Assembly (NCBI GenBank): GCA_938018005.1
Contig: CALIJG010000019.1
Span: forward strand, 124,001-188,000
Source: an uncultured Candidatus Saccharibacteria bacterium
Lineage (GTDB): Bacteria > Patescibacteriota > Saccharimonadia > Saccharimonadales > Saccharimonadaceae
Length of the DNA stretch: 64,000 bases
Direction of reading: 5' to 3'
The notes beneath the pieces were generated by a model. The model searched no databases. It saw only the letters and a program-made list of their open reading frames with translations, and was not told where the DNA came from. A program made the translations under genes and the position numbers. Shown here in pieces: positions 16,284 to 25,675 of the stretch (its first letter is position 1; each line of letters starts with the position of its first letter).

Positions 16284-19200
16284 ATGCCAGATATAGACTT
16301 CGACGAACTTGACCGCGCGGTGCACGACCTCATGCGCCAGTCTGGTCAGTTGCCAACAACGCCAGACAAACCGTCTGAAGCACCTGCCACCACACCAAGC
16401 AAAGATTCGGCCTCATCAAGCACCCAACAAGCTGCATCACCCCAACAAACAACGCCAGTAACAACTCCAGCTCGTCCTGAGGTAAGTGATGGTACGCAAA
16501 GTGCAAGCACCTCAAGTGTCCAGGATAATAACACCTCAACAGGTTCAGTGCAGCAGGCAGACTCACCAGATACTGCAACGCCAGCTAAGCAGTCACTTGC
16601 ATTAGCACCTCGAGATAATACTAATAGCACTGATGAAACAGTGCAGACTGATGATAGTACCACAGCCACTGATACTACCTCTGCTACCGATACAAATAGT
16701 ACACCAGCTCGCCGCCGTGGGGTGACGATCATGCCGCTGTCGCAACAAGCGGACGAAGCAGAGCCAGCAGGGGAGTCATATGAGCCAGTTGAACCTGAGC
16801 CAGCCGTTGACCGTGCCCGAGCGCTGTCGGAGTCGGTCGTTGCGTCGGAGCGCGAACCGGCTTCGATGCCTGCCAATCTAGAGCAAACTGATGCGGTGGA
16901 TGATGCAGAATCAATTCAAGCGACCTCTGTTGATACAGCAACACCAATGCAGACGACGACAGATGACATGCCGTCTCAATCTCAGCCTGCAGCAGTTGTG
17001 ACGGTTGACCCTGACGATATTATTACCCCAGCCAGCGATGACGACGATGAGGATGATGACGTATATGCTGATCGAGCCCAGTTCTTCGGCCGGTCGGCAG
17101 CGCGGCCGTTTGTTGCACCGCCAGACCGCGAGGCGACACCGGTAGATGATGTAGCATCTACAACAGATTCAGATACACCAGCATCTGCAGCAGAAACAGA
17201 TAATGTAGCATCATCAATATCGAGCGACAATGTAGCGAGCGAGGAAACATCTGCTGCGGCTACAGAGGAAGAGACGCCAGCGACAATTGAGCAAATTGAG
17301 TCGGAGACGCCAACGATGCCGTACCAATTTGCGGGCGAAGACACCGAGGGTGATGACGAGGATGAAGCACTCGTTCGCCATCTCAATGAAGTGAATCAAG
17401 CACAAGATGATGCTGCTGAGCCAGCGCAAACATCCGTCGTTGATGATCTTGATGATGCTTTTGCTCCGCAACCACTGATTATCCCACCGCCAACAGAGAA
17501 GACGGACGACACTCCACTGTCTTCTGTCGAAACGGCAGTGCAGCCAGCGGATGATGTGTATACGGCTAATGATGCACCTGCCGCCGCACCACAGGATGAG
17601 CCAGATAATACAACCAGTGTGAGCAATACCGATAACGCCAATGACGACCAGTTGCTCTATGCACCAGAAACATCTGCAGGCACAGATATGCCAGTAGCGC
17701 TGAGTGGTGATGATACCTCTGATAGTGAGGTAGTACAGCCGCTTGACCAGTCGCTTGACGAGCCAGCATGGCCTGAGCTGCAATATGATGAATCGGGCAA
17801 TATACCAGGTGTGCAAGCCTCTGATATAGACCACGCTACACCTGCGTGGCCAGAGGTGACAACAGACAGTACGAGCGTTGCAGATGATAGCCAGACGGCA
17901 GCTCAGGTGGCTGATGCAGATATGCTGAGTGAGCACGTGTCGTTTGGTGACGAGGGCATGCCCTGGCAGGATGAACTCGCCGCTCCATCTACTCAATCGC
18001 ACGTCGATGATGTCGCTCCAGCAGAATTACTAACGGCCGAGCGTGCCATACCCGATGCAGCAGTGGCTAATGACAACCCATCGCCACAGCCAGAGGAGAC
18101 GCGCACTGAGGATGCTATGCCAGAAGCTCGCGTCGATCGCCCATTACCACTCCTTAGTACGTATAATGAGCATCGGGCAGCTCCTGAACCACACTTTGAT
18201 GCTCTACCGTTGTCTGATTCGCAAGAGGAAGCGAATGCTATTGATGTAGCTGATGTCGATCAGAATACGAATGACACCGCGCAAAGCACGGCAGCAATGC
18301 AGGTGTCAGATACTCCTGATGGCCAACCGGAGCAGCTATATGCACCCGCTACACCACTGTTTGCCCCGGCTGACGATGTCGTAGCCAAGGCGCAGCAGAT
18401 TATTGCTGCTCGCCCTGAGACATCCACCAATGATACACCAACACCTCCGCAAGAAGAAGAGGACACGCCAAAGAATGCGCCCGATGTCGTGCCAATCACG
18501 CTTTCTCGGCCAGTCGACCAACAGGCTAAGCCGTCAGTTGCTGATGTATCATCCGCGCATACTAAAGACGAGACAGCGCCAGCTGAGCCAGATGATGAAG
18601 CAACAGCTAGCTCAGCTATTCAACGTCCGCGTGGTCGCTTTATGGATATCGTGGGTGGAGCAGCCCCGGTTGCTGCAGCTGCCCAAACGGCTCGCCCGCG
18701 AGTGCGCCGCCAAGGTGCGGTAGTTGAGCCGCTGACAAGTAGTGTACCAGTGGTTGGCATGGATATTCGTCCTGCGCCTGGGCATGAGCTAGCGCAGCAT
18801 CACGCAGGAGCAGTATCGATTACTCCTTCGGCAAGTGATGAAGCTAAAGCATCTGATGTAGCAACGCCTGATGGAGCGCCATCTGCAGATGCGCTCGACC
18901 TCCAGCCTGGCGATGAAAAGCCGCTGAGCTACACACCATTCTTACCTGATGCCGAGACCAAGGTCGATAAGCGCCCACTGGGTGGTGCTGATACGCTGGT
19001 GGGTGATACACCAACATTGGCCGATACTACTCCGATGGGGATGTATCATGATGAGCCTGGCGCATTCGGCATAGCTCCGGCTGATAATAACGAGCCAGCG
19101 GTACCGCCACATCTTTTTGCACCGCATGATGAGCATGCCTCAGCTGAGCAATTCATTGATGCGCTGACAGATACGAGCGAGAATGCGCCATCACTTTATC

Positions 19201-19775
19201 CGGCCGATGATCACTACCCACTACCCGAGCAAGATACACCAGAGACTGCTACGGCGGATCATGAGCCCATGTACCAGCTAGAGGATCACTACGGTGCTGA
19301 CCGGTCGCTCTACCCGGATGAACCAGCCGACTCTCATGAGGCATCGGCTGATGGAGCAGGACCGCAGTTTGCAGAAGATGAGATTGACCTGAGCCTGCCT
19401 GTGCCTGGCCCTGGTGAGCCAGATATCGACTACTACGGCGAAGCAGAGCGAGTCGAGGCAGAGCCAATGACAGTGGAGACTGAGTGGGATGATGGGCCAG
19501 ATGTGAGCGACCAAGCACATGTCAATACCATCGAAGAAGCGGCTGCCACTACCCAAAATGGCGACACTGCGCTCGCTCTCCACCAAGCACTTCAGGAAGA
19601 GAACGAAGGCAATGTCGTTGCACCAATCTACAGCGCCGAGGAATTTACTCACGCGCCAAAGAAGTCGCGCCGCCGCCCCGAGCAAGCTGCTGGCTGGATT
19701 TGGCTGCTGTGGATCGTCATGCTGTTAGCGCTTGGTGCTGGCCTTGGCGCGGTCTATTACACACTCTTTACCTAG
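16284..19775 (+). CDS. Giant acidic low-complexity protein with C-terminal membrane anchor (1163 aa)
   Basis: No known family. The first 20 residues (PDIDFDELDRAVHDLMRQ) look ordered and amphipathic. Residues about 25-1115 are a long region rich in Ala, Asp, Thr, Pro, Ser and Glu with no obvious fold, with recurring short phrases such as PADD, DDTP and LYAP. The end has a basic stretch (KKSRRRPEQ) and one hydrophobic helix (IWLLWIVMLLALGAGLGAVYY) ending 4 residues before the stop. By the positive-inside rule the large acidic part faces the cytoplasm. The ATG at 16284 has AAAGGAAA 7 nt upstream; a TTG at 16254 is in frame but less likely. Base usage is like the neighbours, with no stop or frameshift, so the gene is under selection. 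Confidence 0.85.
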   Translation: MPDIDFDELDRAVHDLMRQSGQLPTTPDKPSEAPATTPSKDSASSSTQQAASPQQTTPVTTPARPEVSDGTQSASTSSVQDNNTSTGSVQQADSPDTATPAKQSLALAPRDNTNSTDETVQTDDSTTATDTTSATDTNSTPARRRGVTIMPLSQQADEAEPAGESYEPVEPEPAVDRARALSESVVASEREPASMPANLEQTDAVDDAESIQATSVDTATPMQTTTDDMPSQSQPAAVVTVDPDDIITPASDDDDEDDDVYADRAQFFGRSAARPFVAPPDREATPVDDVASTTDSDTPASAAETDNVASSISSDNVASEETSAAATEEETPATIEQIESETPTMPYQFAGEDTEGDDEDEALVRHLNEVNQAQDDAAEPAQTSVVDDLDDAFAPQPLIIPPPTEKTDDTPLSSVETAVQPADDVYTANDAPAAAPQDEPDNTTSVSNTDNANDDQLLYAPETSAGTDMPVALSGDDTSDSEVVQPLDQSLDEPAWPELQYDESGNIPGVQASDIDHATPAWPEVTTDSTSVADDSQTAAQVADADMLSEHVSFGDEGMPWQDELAAPSTQSHVDDVAPAELLTAERAIPDAAVANDNPSPQPEETRTEDAMPEARVDRPLPLLSTYNEHRAAPEPHFDALPLSDSQEEANAIDVADVDQNTNDTAQSTAAMQVSDTPDGQPEQLYAPATPLFAPADDVVAKAQQIIAARPETSTNDTPTPPQEEEDTPKNAPDVVPITLSRPVDQQAKPSVADVSSAHTKDETAPAEPDDEATASSAIQRPRGRFMDIVGGAAPVAAAAQTARPRVRRQGAVVEPLTSSVPVVGMDIRPAPGHELAQHHAGAVSITPSASDEAKASDVATPDGAPSADALDLQPGDEKPLSYTPFLPDAETKVDKRPLGGADTLVGDTPTLADTTPMGMYHDEPGAFGIAPADNNEPAVPPHLFAPHDEHASAEQFIDALTDTSENAPSLYPADDHYPLPEQDTPETATADHEPMYQLEDHYGADRSLYPDEPADSHEASADGAGPQFAEDEIDLSLPVPGPGEPDIDYYGEAERVEAEPMTVETEWDDGPDVSDQAHVNTIEEAAATTQNGDTALALHQALQEENEGNVVAPIYSAEEFTHAPKKSRRRPEQAAGWIWLLWIVMLLALGAGLGAVYYTLFT

Positions 19776-19796
19776 CATCAGTGCAGCGGCATCCGG

Positions 19797-19802
19797 TATA
19801 AT
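19797..19802 (+). promoter_or_regulatory. -10 box of the helicase gene, leaderless
   Basis: TATAAT ends 8 nt before the ATG at 19811, only 21 nt after the stop of the giant gene. Confidence 0.55.
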
Positions 19803-19810
19803 AGGCTACT

Positions 19811-21958
19811 ATGGATATACTTGATGGATTGAACGACGCCCAGCGTTCGGCAGTGGTGGCACTTGATGGCCCAGTCTTGATTCTCGCAGGAGCGGGCAGC
19901 GGCAAGACAAAAACACTCACGCACCGCATTGCCTACCTCCTAACCGAGCAAGGTGTCTGGCCCAATGAAGTCTTGGCCGTCACCTTCACCAACAAAGCAG
20001 CCCGCGAGATGCGCCAGCGCCTCTGGCAGATTGCCGGGCACACCCAGGCAAGCTCGCCTCACATGCCCCAAACCGACCAACCACCTCGCTCCTTTATGCC
20101 GTGGATGGGGACATTCCATGGTATTTGTGTGCGGATCTTGCGGCGTGATGGTGCGGCTATCAGCATTCCACCAAATTTCGTGATTTATGACGAAGACGAC
20201 CGTCAAGGGCTCATCAAACAAGCGATGAAGCAGCTTTCCATTGGTACAGACAAGCTCAAGCCGCGTGCTGCCAGTGCAGCAATTAGCAAAGCTAAGAATC
20301 AACTCCTCTCGCCCAGCGACTATGCAGCCAGTGCGCGGTTTCCCTTCCAGCAGGCAGTGGCAGAGATCTACCAGCTGTATGAGCAGCTGCTGGCCGATGC
20401 TGGTGCGCTCGATTTTGACGACCTTCTGCTCGAGACGGTACGCCTCCTGCGTGACCACTCGGCGGTGCGTCAGCGCTACCAAGCGCAATTTAAGCACATT
20501 CTTGTTGATGAGTATCAGGACACAAATGCTGCGCAGTATCAGATCATCAAGCTGCTAGTCAACTCACACCGCAATATCTGCGTGGTAGGGGATGACTGGC
20601 AGTCGATCTATAGCTGGCGTGGCGCGGATTTTACGAATATTCTCAACTTCGAGCGCGATTTCCCAGGGGCGCTGGTGGTAAAGCTTGAGCAAAATTATCG
20701 CTCGACAGGGGCCATTCTCGAAGCTGCTGGCAATGTGATTAACAAAAATCAGCAGCGGACGGATAAAACCCTCTGGACGGCAGCAGGCCCAGGTGCACCA
20801 GTGCAAGTACAAGCTGCCTATGATGAGGCAGAGGAGGCATATATCATTGCGAGCCAGATTGCTACGCAGGTGGCGACCGGTGAGCGCGACTATAGCGACT
20901 TTGCTGTCTTGTATCGTACCAATGCACAGAGCTATGCCTTTGAGCGAGCTTTCAACCAGCACCGCGTGCCGTACCAGTTGGTTGGTGGAGTGCGATTTTA
21001 TGATCGTAAGGAGATTAAGGATATCTTGGCCTATCTGCGCCTTATCTACCAGCCAAATGACCGTGTGAGTTTTAGCCGGATCGCTAATGTACCAACGCGG
21101 GGAATTGGAGCAACAAGCCTGGAGAAATTCCTCATCTGGCAGGGCACTAGCGGGCTCGATATCATTAGTGCGCTGGTTAATGCCAGCCAGGCAGCGACAC
21201 TGACGAAGCGGGCGCAGACTACTCTGACGCAGCTGGGTCAGTTGTTACGCGGCTTCCAAGCGCAGGTCGAGGCTGCGGCTGATCCAAGCCAGCTAATTGA
21301 TGATGTGATTACCAAGACGGGCTACCGCAATTATATCCTCGATGGTTCGCCTCAGGCTGATGATCGCGAGGCTAACCTCAGTGCATTATTGTCTGATGCG
21401 CAGGCCTTTGCCAGCATGCCAGACTTTCTTGAAGAAGTTGCGCTTATGTCTTCGGCCGATCAAGCGACGGGTGCGCACAGTGTGACGCTTATGACGCTCC
21501 ACGCTGCCAAGGGGCTGGAGTTTTCGGTGGTGTATATGGTGGGGCTTGAGGATGGATTGTTTCCTAGTGCTAGGGCGCTCGAGGAGGGGCCAGCCGCACT
21601 CGAAGAGGAGCGTCGCCTCTGTTATGTCGGGATGACACGCGCTCGGCAGGAGCTCTATATGAGCTATGCGCAGAGTCGCTTGCAATTTGGTAGCCGCAGC
21701 TACAACAGCCCATCACGCTTTCTTGACGATATGGGCATGAGCCTGTCGATGGTGCATACCGAACCAGCTACACCAGTGTATGACGACGCGTTGGATGAGG
21801 TCATGCCGTATGAGATTGGCGATATGGTACGGTCGCTCCAGTTTGGCGATGGTGAGGTGATCGACATCGATGGTATGGCAGTGAGTGTGCGCTTCGCAAA
21901 TGGCTCTACCAAGAAGCTCAATGTGCAATATGCTCGCCTTGAGAAAATTACTCCCTAG
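19811..21958 (+). CDS. pcrA: ATP-dependent 3'-5' DNA helicase, UvrD/PcrA family
   Basis: Superfamily 1A helicase used in nucleotide excision repair and in clearing recombination intermediates. Motifs in order: Q motif LNDAQRSAV, Walker A AGAGSGKT (27-34), Ia VTFTNKAAREM, II LVDEYQDTN, III VVGDDWQSIYSWRGA, IV LEQNYRS, V TLMTLHAAKGLEF and VI RRLCYVGMTRAR. The C-terminal 50 residues (IGDMVRSLQFGDGEV...VSVRFANGSTKKL) form the Tudor-like domain of PcrA/UvrD that contacts RNA polymerase. Length 715 is normal. It is separate from the upstream gene by its own leaderless promoter. UvrA begins at 62679, but no UvrB or UvrC is in the window. Confidence 0.95.
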   Translation: MDILDGLNDAQRSAVVALDGPVLILAGAGSGKTKTLTHRIAYLLTEQGVWPNEVLAVTFTNKAAREMRQRLWQIAGHTQASSPHMPQTDQPPRSFMPWMGTFHGICVRILRRDGAAISIPPNFVIYDEDDRQGLIKQAMKQLSIGTDKLKPRAASAAISKAKNQLLSPSDYAASARFPFQQAVAEIYQLYEQLLADAGALDFDDLLLETVRLLRDHSAVRQRYQAQFKHILVDEYQDTNAAQYQIIKLLVNSHRNICVVGDDWQSIYSWRGADFTNILNFERDFPGALVVKLEQNYRSTGAILEAAGNVINKNQQRTDKTLWTAAGPGAPVQVQAAYDEAEEAYIIASQIATQVATGERDYSDFAVLYRTNAQSYAFERAFNQHRVPYQLVGGVRFYDRKEIKDILAYLRLIYQPNDRVSFSRIANVPTRGIGATSLEKFLIWQGTSGLDIISALVNASQAATLTKRAQTTLTQLGQLLRGFQAQVEAAADPSQLIDDVITKTGYRNYILDGSPQADDREANLSALLSDAQAFASMPDFLEEVALMSSADQATGAHSVTLMTLHAAKGLEFSVVYMVGLEDGLFPSARALEEGPAALEEERRLCYVGMTRARQELYMSYAQSRLQFGSRSYNSPSRFLDDMGMSLSMVHTEPATPVYDDALDEVMPYEIGDMVRSLQFGDGEVIDIDGMAVSVRFANGSTKKLNVQYARLEKITP

Positions 21959-21982
21959 AACTACCCGCCATCGGCCAAAAAA

Positions 21983-21991
21983 TGCTATACT
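21983..21991 (+). promoter_or_regulatory. Extended -10 box of the MurE-like gene, leaderless
   Basis: TGCTATACT ends 6 nt before the ATG at 21998. Confidence 0.55.
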
Positions 21992-21997
21992 AAAAAA

Positions 21998-23290
21998 ATG
22001 AAAAACACACTTGTAAAGCAGCTGCGCCGCCTCTTGCCCGCAGCGATGATCCACACTCTCGAAGAAGCATATCGGCGGAGCCGTATTGCCCTGGTGGCAG
22101 CCCGCTATGGCAACCCGGCCAAGCATCTGCGTGTTATTGCCGTGACAGGCACGAATGGTAAAACGACCACCGTTAATTACATCAATGAGATCCTTAAAGC
22201 CAATGGCCGCCGCACAGCAATGTTCTCCACGGCACTGATCGAGGTGGCAGGTCAGCGTCAGCTCAACGACCTCAATGCGACAGTCGGCTCTACCGCGCGG
22301 ATGCAGCAGTTCTTTGCCGAGGCTAAGCGAGCCAATGTGGACTTCGTCGTGTTAGAAATTACCAGTCACGCGCTTGATCAACATAAGCTTGATGGTGTGC
22401 CAGTTGAAGTTGCAGTCATGACTAACCTCACCCAAGATCACCTCGACTACCATAAGACGATGGAGCGCTATGCCGCCGCCAAGGGCAAACTCTTTGCCCG
22501 GAAGCCGCGCTTTATTGTGCTCAACCGTGATGACGAATGGTTTCCATTCTTTGATAAATACACGGCGCGTGAGCAGAAGATTACTTATGGTCAAGATGCA
22601 GCTGCCACAGCTCGGATTACGCAGGCAGCGACCCGCAAAGTGGGCGGCAGTGCAACGGTGCTTCTTGATGGCGCGACAAAGCTACCACTGACAACACATC
22701 TTCCGGGGATATTTAATATTTACAACATGACAGCTGCAGCGGCTGCTTGCCAATTGCTGGGCGTGGTGCCAGCGGACATTGCTCAGGGCGTGGCTAACCT
22801 AACTGGCGTGCCAGGGCGCTTCGAGCGTGTACCGGTGGATACGCCATACGATGTGGTAGTCGATTATGCCCATACCCCTGATGCGCTTGAGAAGCTACTG
22901 ACCTCAGCACGGGCCATCGCCAAGCAGCGTATCATCTTGGTCTTTGGTGCGACGGGCGATCGCGACAAGGCGAAGCGGCCCATTATGGGTGAGATTGCTG
23001 CTCGCCTGGCTGACCAGATCATCGTCACCGACGAGGAGAGCTACAACGAAGAGCCAGCTGGCATCCGCCAGGCAATCCTGCGCGGCATCCACCAGGCTGG
23101 CGGGGCAGATCACACCAAGGAGATTGCCGACCGGCGCGAGGCCATTGCCCAGGCGCTCGCCATCGCCCAGGCAGGCGATACCATTCTTATCACTGGTATG
23201 GGCCATGAACAATTCCGTATCATCAACGGCCAGCGCCAACCGTGGAATGACGCGGCAGTAGTGCGAAGTTTGGTTGCTGAGCATAAGTAG
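21998..23290 (+). CDS. MurE-like Mur ligase (UDP-MurNAc-peptide ligase family), short form
   Basis: ATP-dependent amide ligase of the Mur family, closest by motifs to MurE, which adds the third residue of the peptidoglycan stem peptide. The P-loop VTGTNGKTTT (50-58) is followed by LEITSHALDQHKLDGV, MTNLTQDHLDYHKTM, the Mur-ligase Lys region, and a C-terminal domain with DYAHTPDALE and LVFGATGDRDKAKRPIMG. Two points are odd. Only 50 residues precede the P-loop, where MurE usually has about 110, so the nucleotide-precursor-binding domain is missing. The usual DNPR/DNPA specificity motif is replaced by TDEESYNEEP. It may be a variant MurE or act on another substrate. Confidence 0.85.
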   Translation: MKNTLVKQLRRLLPAAMIHTLEEAYRRSRIALVAARYGNPAKHLRVIAVTGTNGKTTTVNYINEILKANGRRTAMFSTALIEVAGQRQLNDLNATVGSTARMQQFFAEAKRANVDFVVLEITSHALDQHKLDGVPVEVAVMTNLTQDHLDYHKTMERYAAAKGKLFARKPRFIVLNRDDEWFPFFDKYTAREQKITYGQDAAATARITQAATRKVGGSATVLLDGATKLPLTTHLPGIFNIYNMTAAAAACQLLGVVPADIAQGVANLTGVPGRFERVPVDTPYDVVVDYAHTPDALEKLLTSARAIAKQRIILVFGATGDRDKAKRPIMGEIAARLADQIIVTDEESYNEEPAGIRQAILRGIHQAGGADHTKEIADRREAIAQALAIAQAGDTILITGMGHEQFRIINGQRQPWNDAAVVRSLVAEHK

Positions 23291-23311
23291 TAGCGGCATT
23301 TCGACCCCTGA

Positions 23312-23380
23312 TATAATGAGGTTTTAAGGCGGGCTTTTACAGGCTATCCACTAGCTTTTTTGCCCGCATTTTGCTATACT
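23312..23380 (+). promoter_or_regulatory. Two -10 boxes and an inverted repeat upstream of the RpfB-like gene
   Basis: TATAAT (23312-23317) and TGCTATACT (23372-23380) flank a GCGGGC/GCCCGC inverted repeat ending near 23367. The second box gives a leader of about 20 nt to the ATG at 23410. The repeat could also act as a weak terminator for the MurE-like gene. Confidence 0.4.
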
Positions 23381-23409
23381 ACATCGTAGCGTATATTGCT
23401 ACGCAGATT

Positions 23410-24579
23410 ATGATACAGTCTATTCCATTTTTGAAATTTCTCTCGCCACGCAATCTTGCTATCGCTGGTATGGTTGCACTGGTTGGTGTTGGCTTGTGGC
23501 GGATTCCGTCTGTCCATGCAGTGTCGCGCCAGCCAGGTAGTGGTGAGCATATTATCACATTGCACGAAGGCACGGCCAAGCGCGGGTTCTACACCAAGGC
23601 GACTACCTTGCGTGATGCGTTGCGTGAGGCGAATGTGCGGCTGGATAGCAAAGACCGCACTGAACCTGAGCTTGATACACCACTAGAGAGTGCCTCGTAC
23701 GAAGTAAACATCTATCGAGCGCGACCAGTGGTGATTCGCGATGGTGGGGCAGATACGAAGCTTATTACCGCTTATCGCACAGGCAAGCAGATTGCTGAGC
23801 AAGCAGGCATTCCACTGCACGATGAAGACCAGGCGGTACTCGCTCGCTCGCGCGATATCATTGCTGATGGGGCGGCAGAGGTGATGACAATCCGCCGCGC
23901 AACGCCCTTTACCCTTGTATTTTATGGCAAAACCATCCAGGCATACACGATGGAGAAGACGGTCGGTGCAATGCTTAAGGCTAAGAAAATCACTCTAGGC
24001 GCTGATGATACGCTATCAGTGCCAGCCAACGCACCACTGACGGCTGGTATGACGGTAGAGCTCTGGCGTAATGGCAAGCAGACGGTGACGGTAGAGGAAG
24101 AAGTCGACTTCAAGACAGAGGAGATCAAGGACGCCGACCGCGAGCGTGGCAAAAAAGAAGTCAAGACCGAGGGCAAAAAAGGCAAGAAGGCCGTGACGTA
24201 CGAGATTATTATGAAGAATGGCCGCGAAGAGTCGCGCAAGCAGCTCAGTAGTGTGGTGACGCAAGAGCCAGTTAATCGGGTAGAGATCGTCGGGACAAAG
24301 AAGAAGTCAGTCGATACTACCTTTAGTGGTGACTTTGCGGGGGCGCTAGCGAAGCTACGTAGCTGTGAGGGGAGTTATACCTCCAACACTGGAAATGGTT
24401 ACTACGGTGCGTACCAATTTGACATCAAGACCTGGGGTGGCTTTGGTGGCTACGCCAATGCAGCAGAAGCACCACCAGAGGTCCAAGACCAAAAAGCTTG
24501 GGAGACGTACCAGCGTCGTGGCTGGCAGCCCTGGCCAACCTGTAAGAATAAGATGGGGCTGCAAGACATCTACCGCTAG
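23410..24579 (+). CDS. RpfB-like muralytic protein (DUF348 repeats, G5, transglycosylase-like domain)
   Basis: Exported cell-wall protein with the RpfB layout: a signal or anchor helix at about residues 17-33, three DUF348 ubiquitin-like modules at about 50-225, one G5 domain at about 226-295 (VEEEVDFKTEEIKD ... VEIVGTKKK), and a C-terminal Rpf/transglycosylase domain of about 75 residues (LRSCEGSYTSNTGNGYYGAYQF, with Glu as presumed catalytic acid). Rpf proteins cleave peptidoglycan and stimulate growth of dormant Actinobacteria, the usual hosts of Saccharibacteria. The frame opens at 23371 inside the -10 box, so the ATG at 23410 is chosen (389 aa). A paralogue with a different catalytic end follows 21 nt later. 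Confidence 0.88.
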   Translation: MIQSIPFLKFLSPRNLAIAGMVALVGVGLWRIPSVHAVSRQPGSGEHIITLHEGTAKRGFYTKATTLRDALREANVRLDSKDRTEPELDTPLESASYEVNIYRARPVVIRDGGADTKLITAYRTGKQIAEQAGIPLHDEDQAVLARSRDIIADGAAEVMTIRRATPFTLVFYGKTIQAYTMEKTVGAMLKAKKITLGADDTLSVPANAPLTAGMTVELWRNGKQTVTVEEEVDFKTEEIKDADRERGKKEVKTEGKKGKKAVTYEIIMKNGREESRKQLSSVVTQEPVNRVEIVGTKKKSVDTTFSGDFAGALAKLRSCEGSYTSNTGNGYYGAYQFDIKTWGGFGGYANAAEAPPEVQDQKAWETYQRRGWQPWPTCKNKMGLQDIYR

Positions 24580-24600
24580 CAGCTAAGCAAGAGAAGTGAG

Positions 24601-25647
24601 ATGATTACGAAGAGCCTCCATCGCTTGTGGCAGCATCGTCAGCCGATGATTGCCTGCTTGCTGGGGCTGAGTGTCATAAGCGGCCTTGTCGTGGCAAGCT
24701 ATGCTTCGGCCCAGAGCCCATCAGCAGTGCCAGCTCGACTTGTTACTGTGGTAGAGAACGGTCGAGAGCGTGCTGTGTACTCGACTGCTTCGTCTGTGCG
24801 GGAGCTCATCGCTACCTCAGGTATGAAGATCGATGCCTCGCACGACTCTGTCTCACCTCACCTTGATGCATCGCTTGCGCAAGCAGCGCCAACAGTGACA
24901 ATCCAGCGTGCTCGGTTAGTCACTGTGATAGATGGTAAGAAACGTTCTCGTGTGCTCACCGCAGCACAAACGCCGCAGGACATTGCCAAGGCGGCTGGTA
25001 CGGTACTCTACCGCGAGGATAGAGTCAGCTTCCAGACACCTGGCAACATTGCACTGGACGGGCCAAGCGAGATGATGACTATTCACCGCGCACCAACGCA
25101 TACAGTGACAGCGGAGGAGCCGATTGCATTTGCGACTGAGACAATCAAAGATAAGCAGCAATTCATCGGTAGCAAAACAATTAAGCGAGCTGGCCAGCCA
25201 GGCATGCGCCGCTTAACCTATACAGTCGAGATGAAGGATGGTGCTGAGGTGCAACGCCGCTTGACAGCGCAAACAGTGGTACAGCAGCCGACTGCGCAAG
25301 TAGAAGTAGTTGGGACAAAGCCTAAGAATCCATTGACGAAGAGCAAGGGTGCGCATCACTTTACTGACAGCAAAGGGGTGAGCCACCGCGAGACATACTA
25401 TGATTTGCCGATGAATGGTGCCATGCGTAACTGTGGTGGTGGTACCTATACCATTCGCGATGATGGTGCTAAGGTCGATAAAGACGGCTACATTCTTGTG
25501 GCGGCGAATTATCGCAATTACCCGCGCTGCTCGGTGGTTGAGACGAGCATGGGCCCAGGCAAAGTGTATGATACTGGCAGCTTTGCCACCAAGCATCCGC
25601 ACGGCTTTGACCTCGCGACAGACTGGACGAAGGCGGACGGGAAGTAG
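24601..25647 (+). CDS. YabE-like protein (DUF348 repeats, G5, 3D-like C-terminal domain)
   Basis: Paralogue of the preceding gene. A signal anchor (residues 18-36) precedes two DUF348 modules (LVTVVENGRERAVYSTASSV and ARLVTVIDGKKRSRVLTAAQ), a G5 domain (AEEPIAFATETIKDKQQ ... VEVVGTKP), and a C-terminal region with VYDTGSFATKHPHGFDLATDW. That region resembles the 3D domain, a lytic transglycosylase-related fold with key Asp residues, although the match is partial. The layout equals firmicute YabE/Sps proteins, whereas the previous gene equals actinobacterial RpfB. AGAAGTGAG precedes the ATG. It probably shares the upstream transcript. Confidence 0.82.
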   Translation: MITKSLHRLWQHRQPMIACLLGLSVISGLVVASYASAQSPSAVPARLVTVVENGRERAVYSTASSVRELIATSGMKIDASHDSVSPHLDASLAQAAPTVTIQRARLVTVIDGKKRSRVLTAAQTPQDIAKAAGTVLYREDRVSFQTPGNIALDGPSEMMTIHRAPTHTVTAEEPIAFATETIKDKQQFIGSKTIKRAGQPGMRRLTYTVEMKDGAEVQRRLTAQTVVQQPTAQVEVVGTKPKNPLTKSKGAHHFTDSKGVSHRETYYDLPMNGAMRNCGGGTYTIRDDGAKVDKDGYILVAANYRNYPRCSVVETSMGPGKVYDTGSFATKHPHGFDLATDWTKADGK

Positions 25648-25675
25648 ATACCTGTAATTTCTAGCAAACAGTTCG

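Noticed and set aside
17214..18002. Reverse frame of 262 aa inside the giant gene
   Set aside because: Antisense shadow caused by the biased composition of the acidic gene; translation is rich in Trp, Cys and Arg with no signal.
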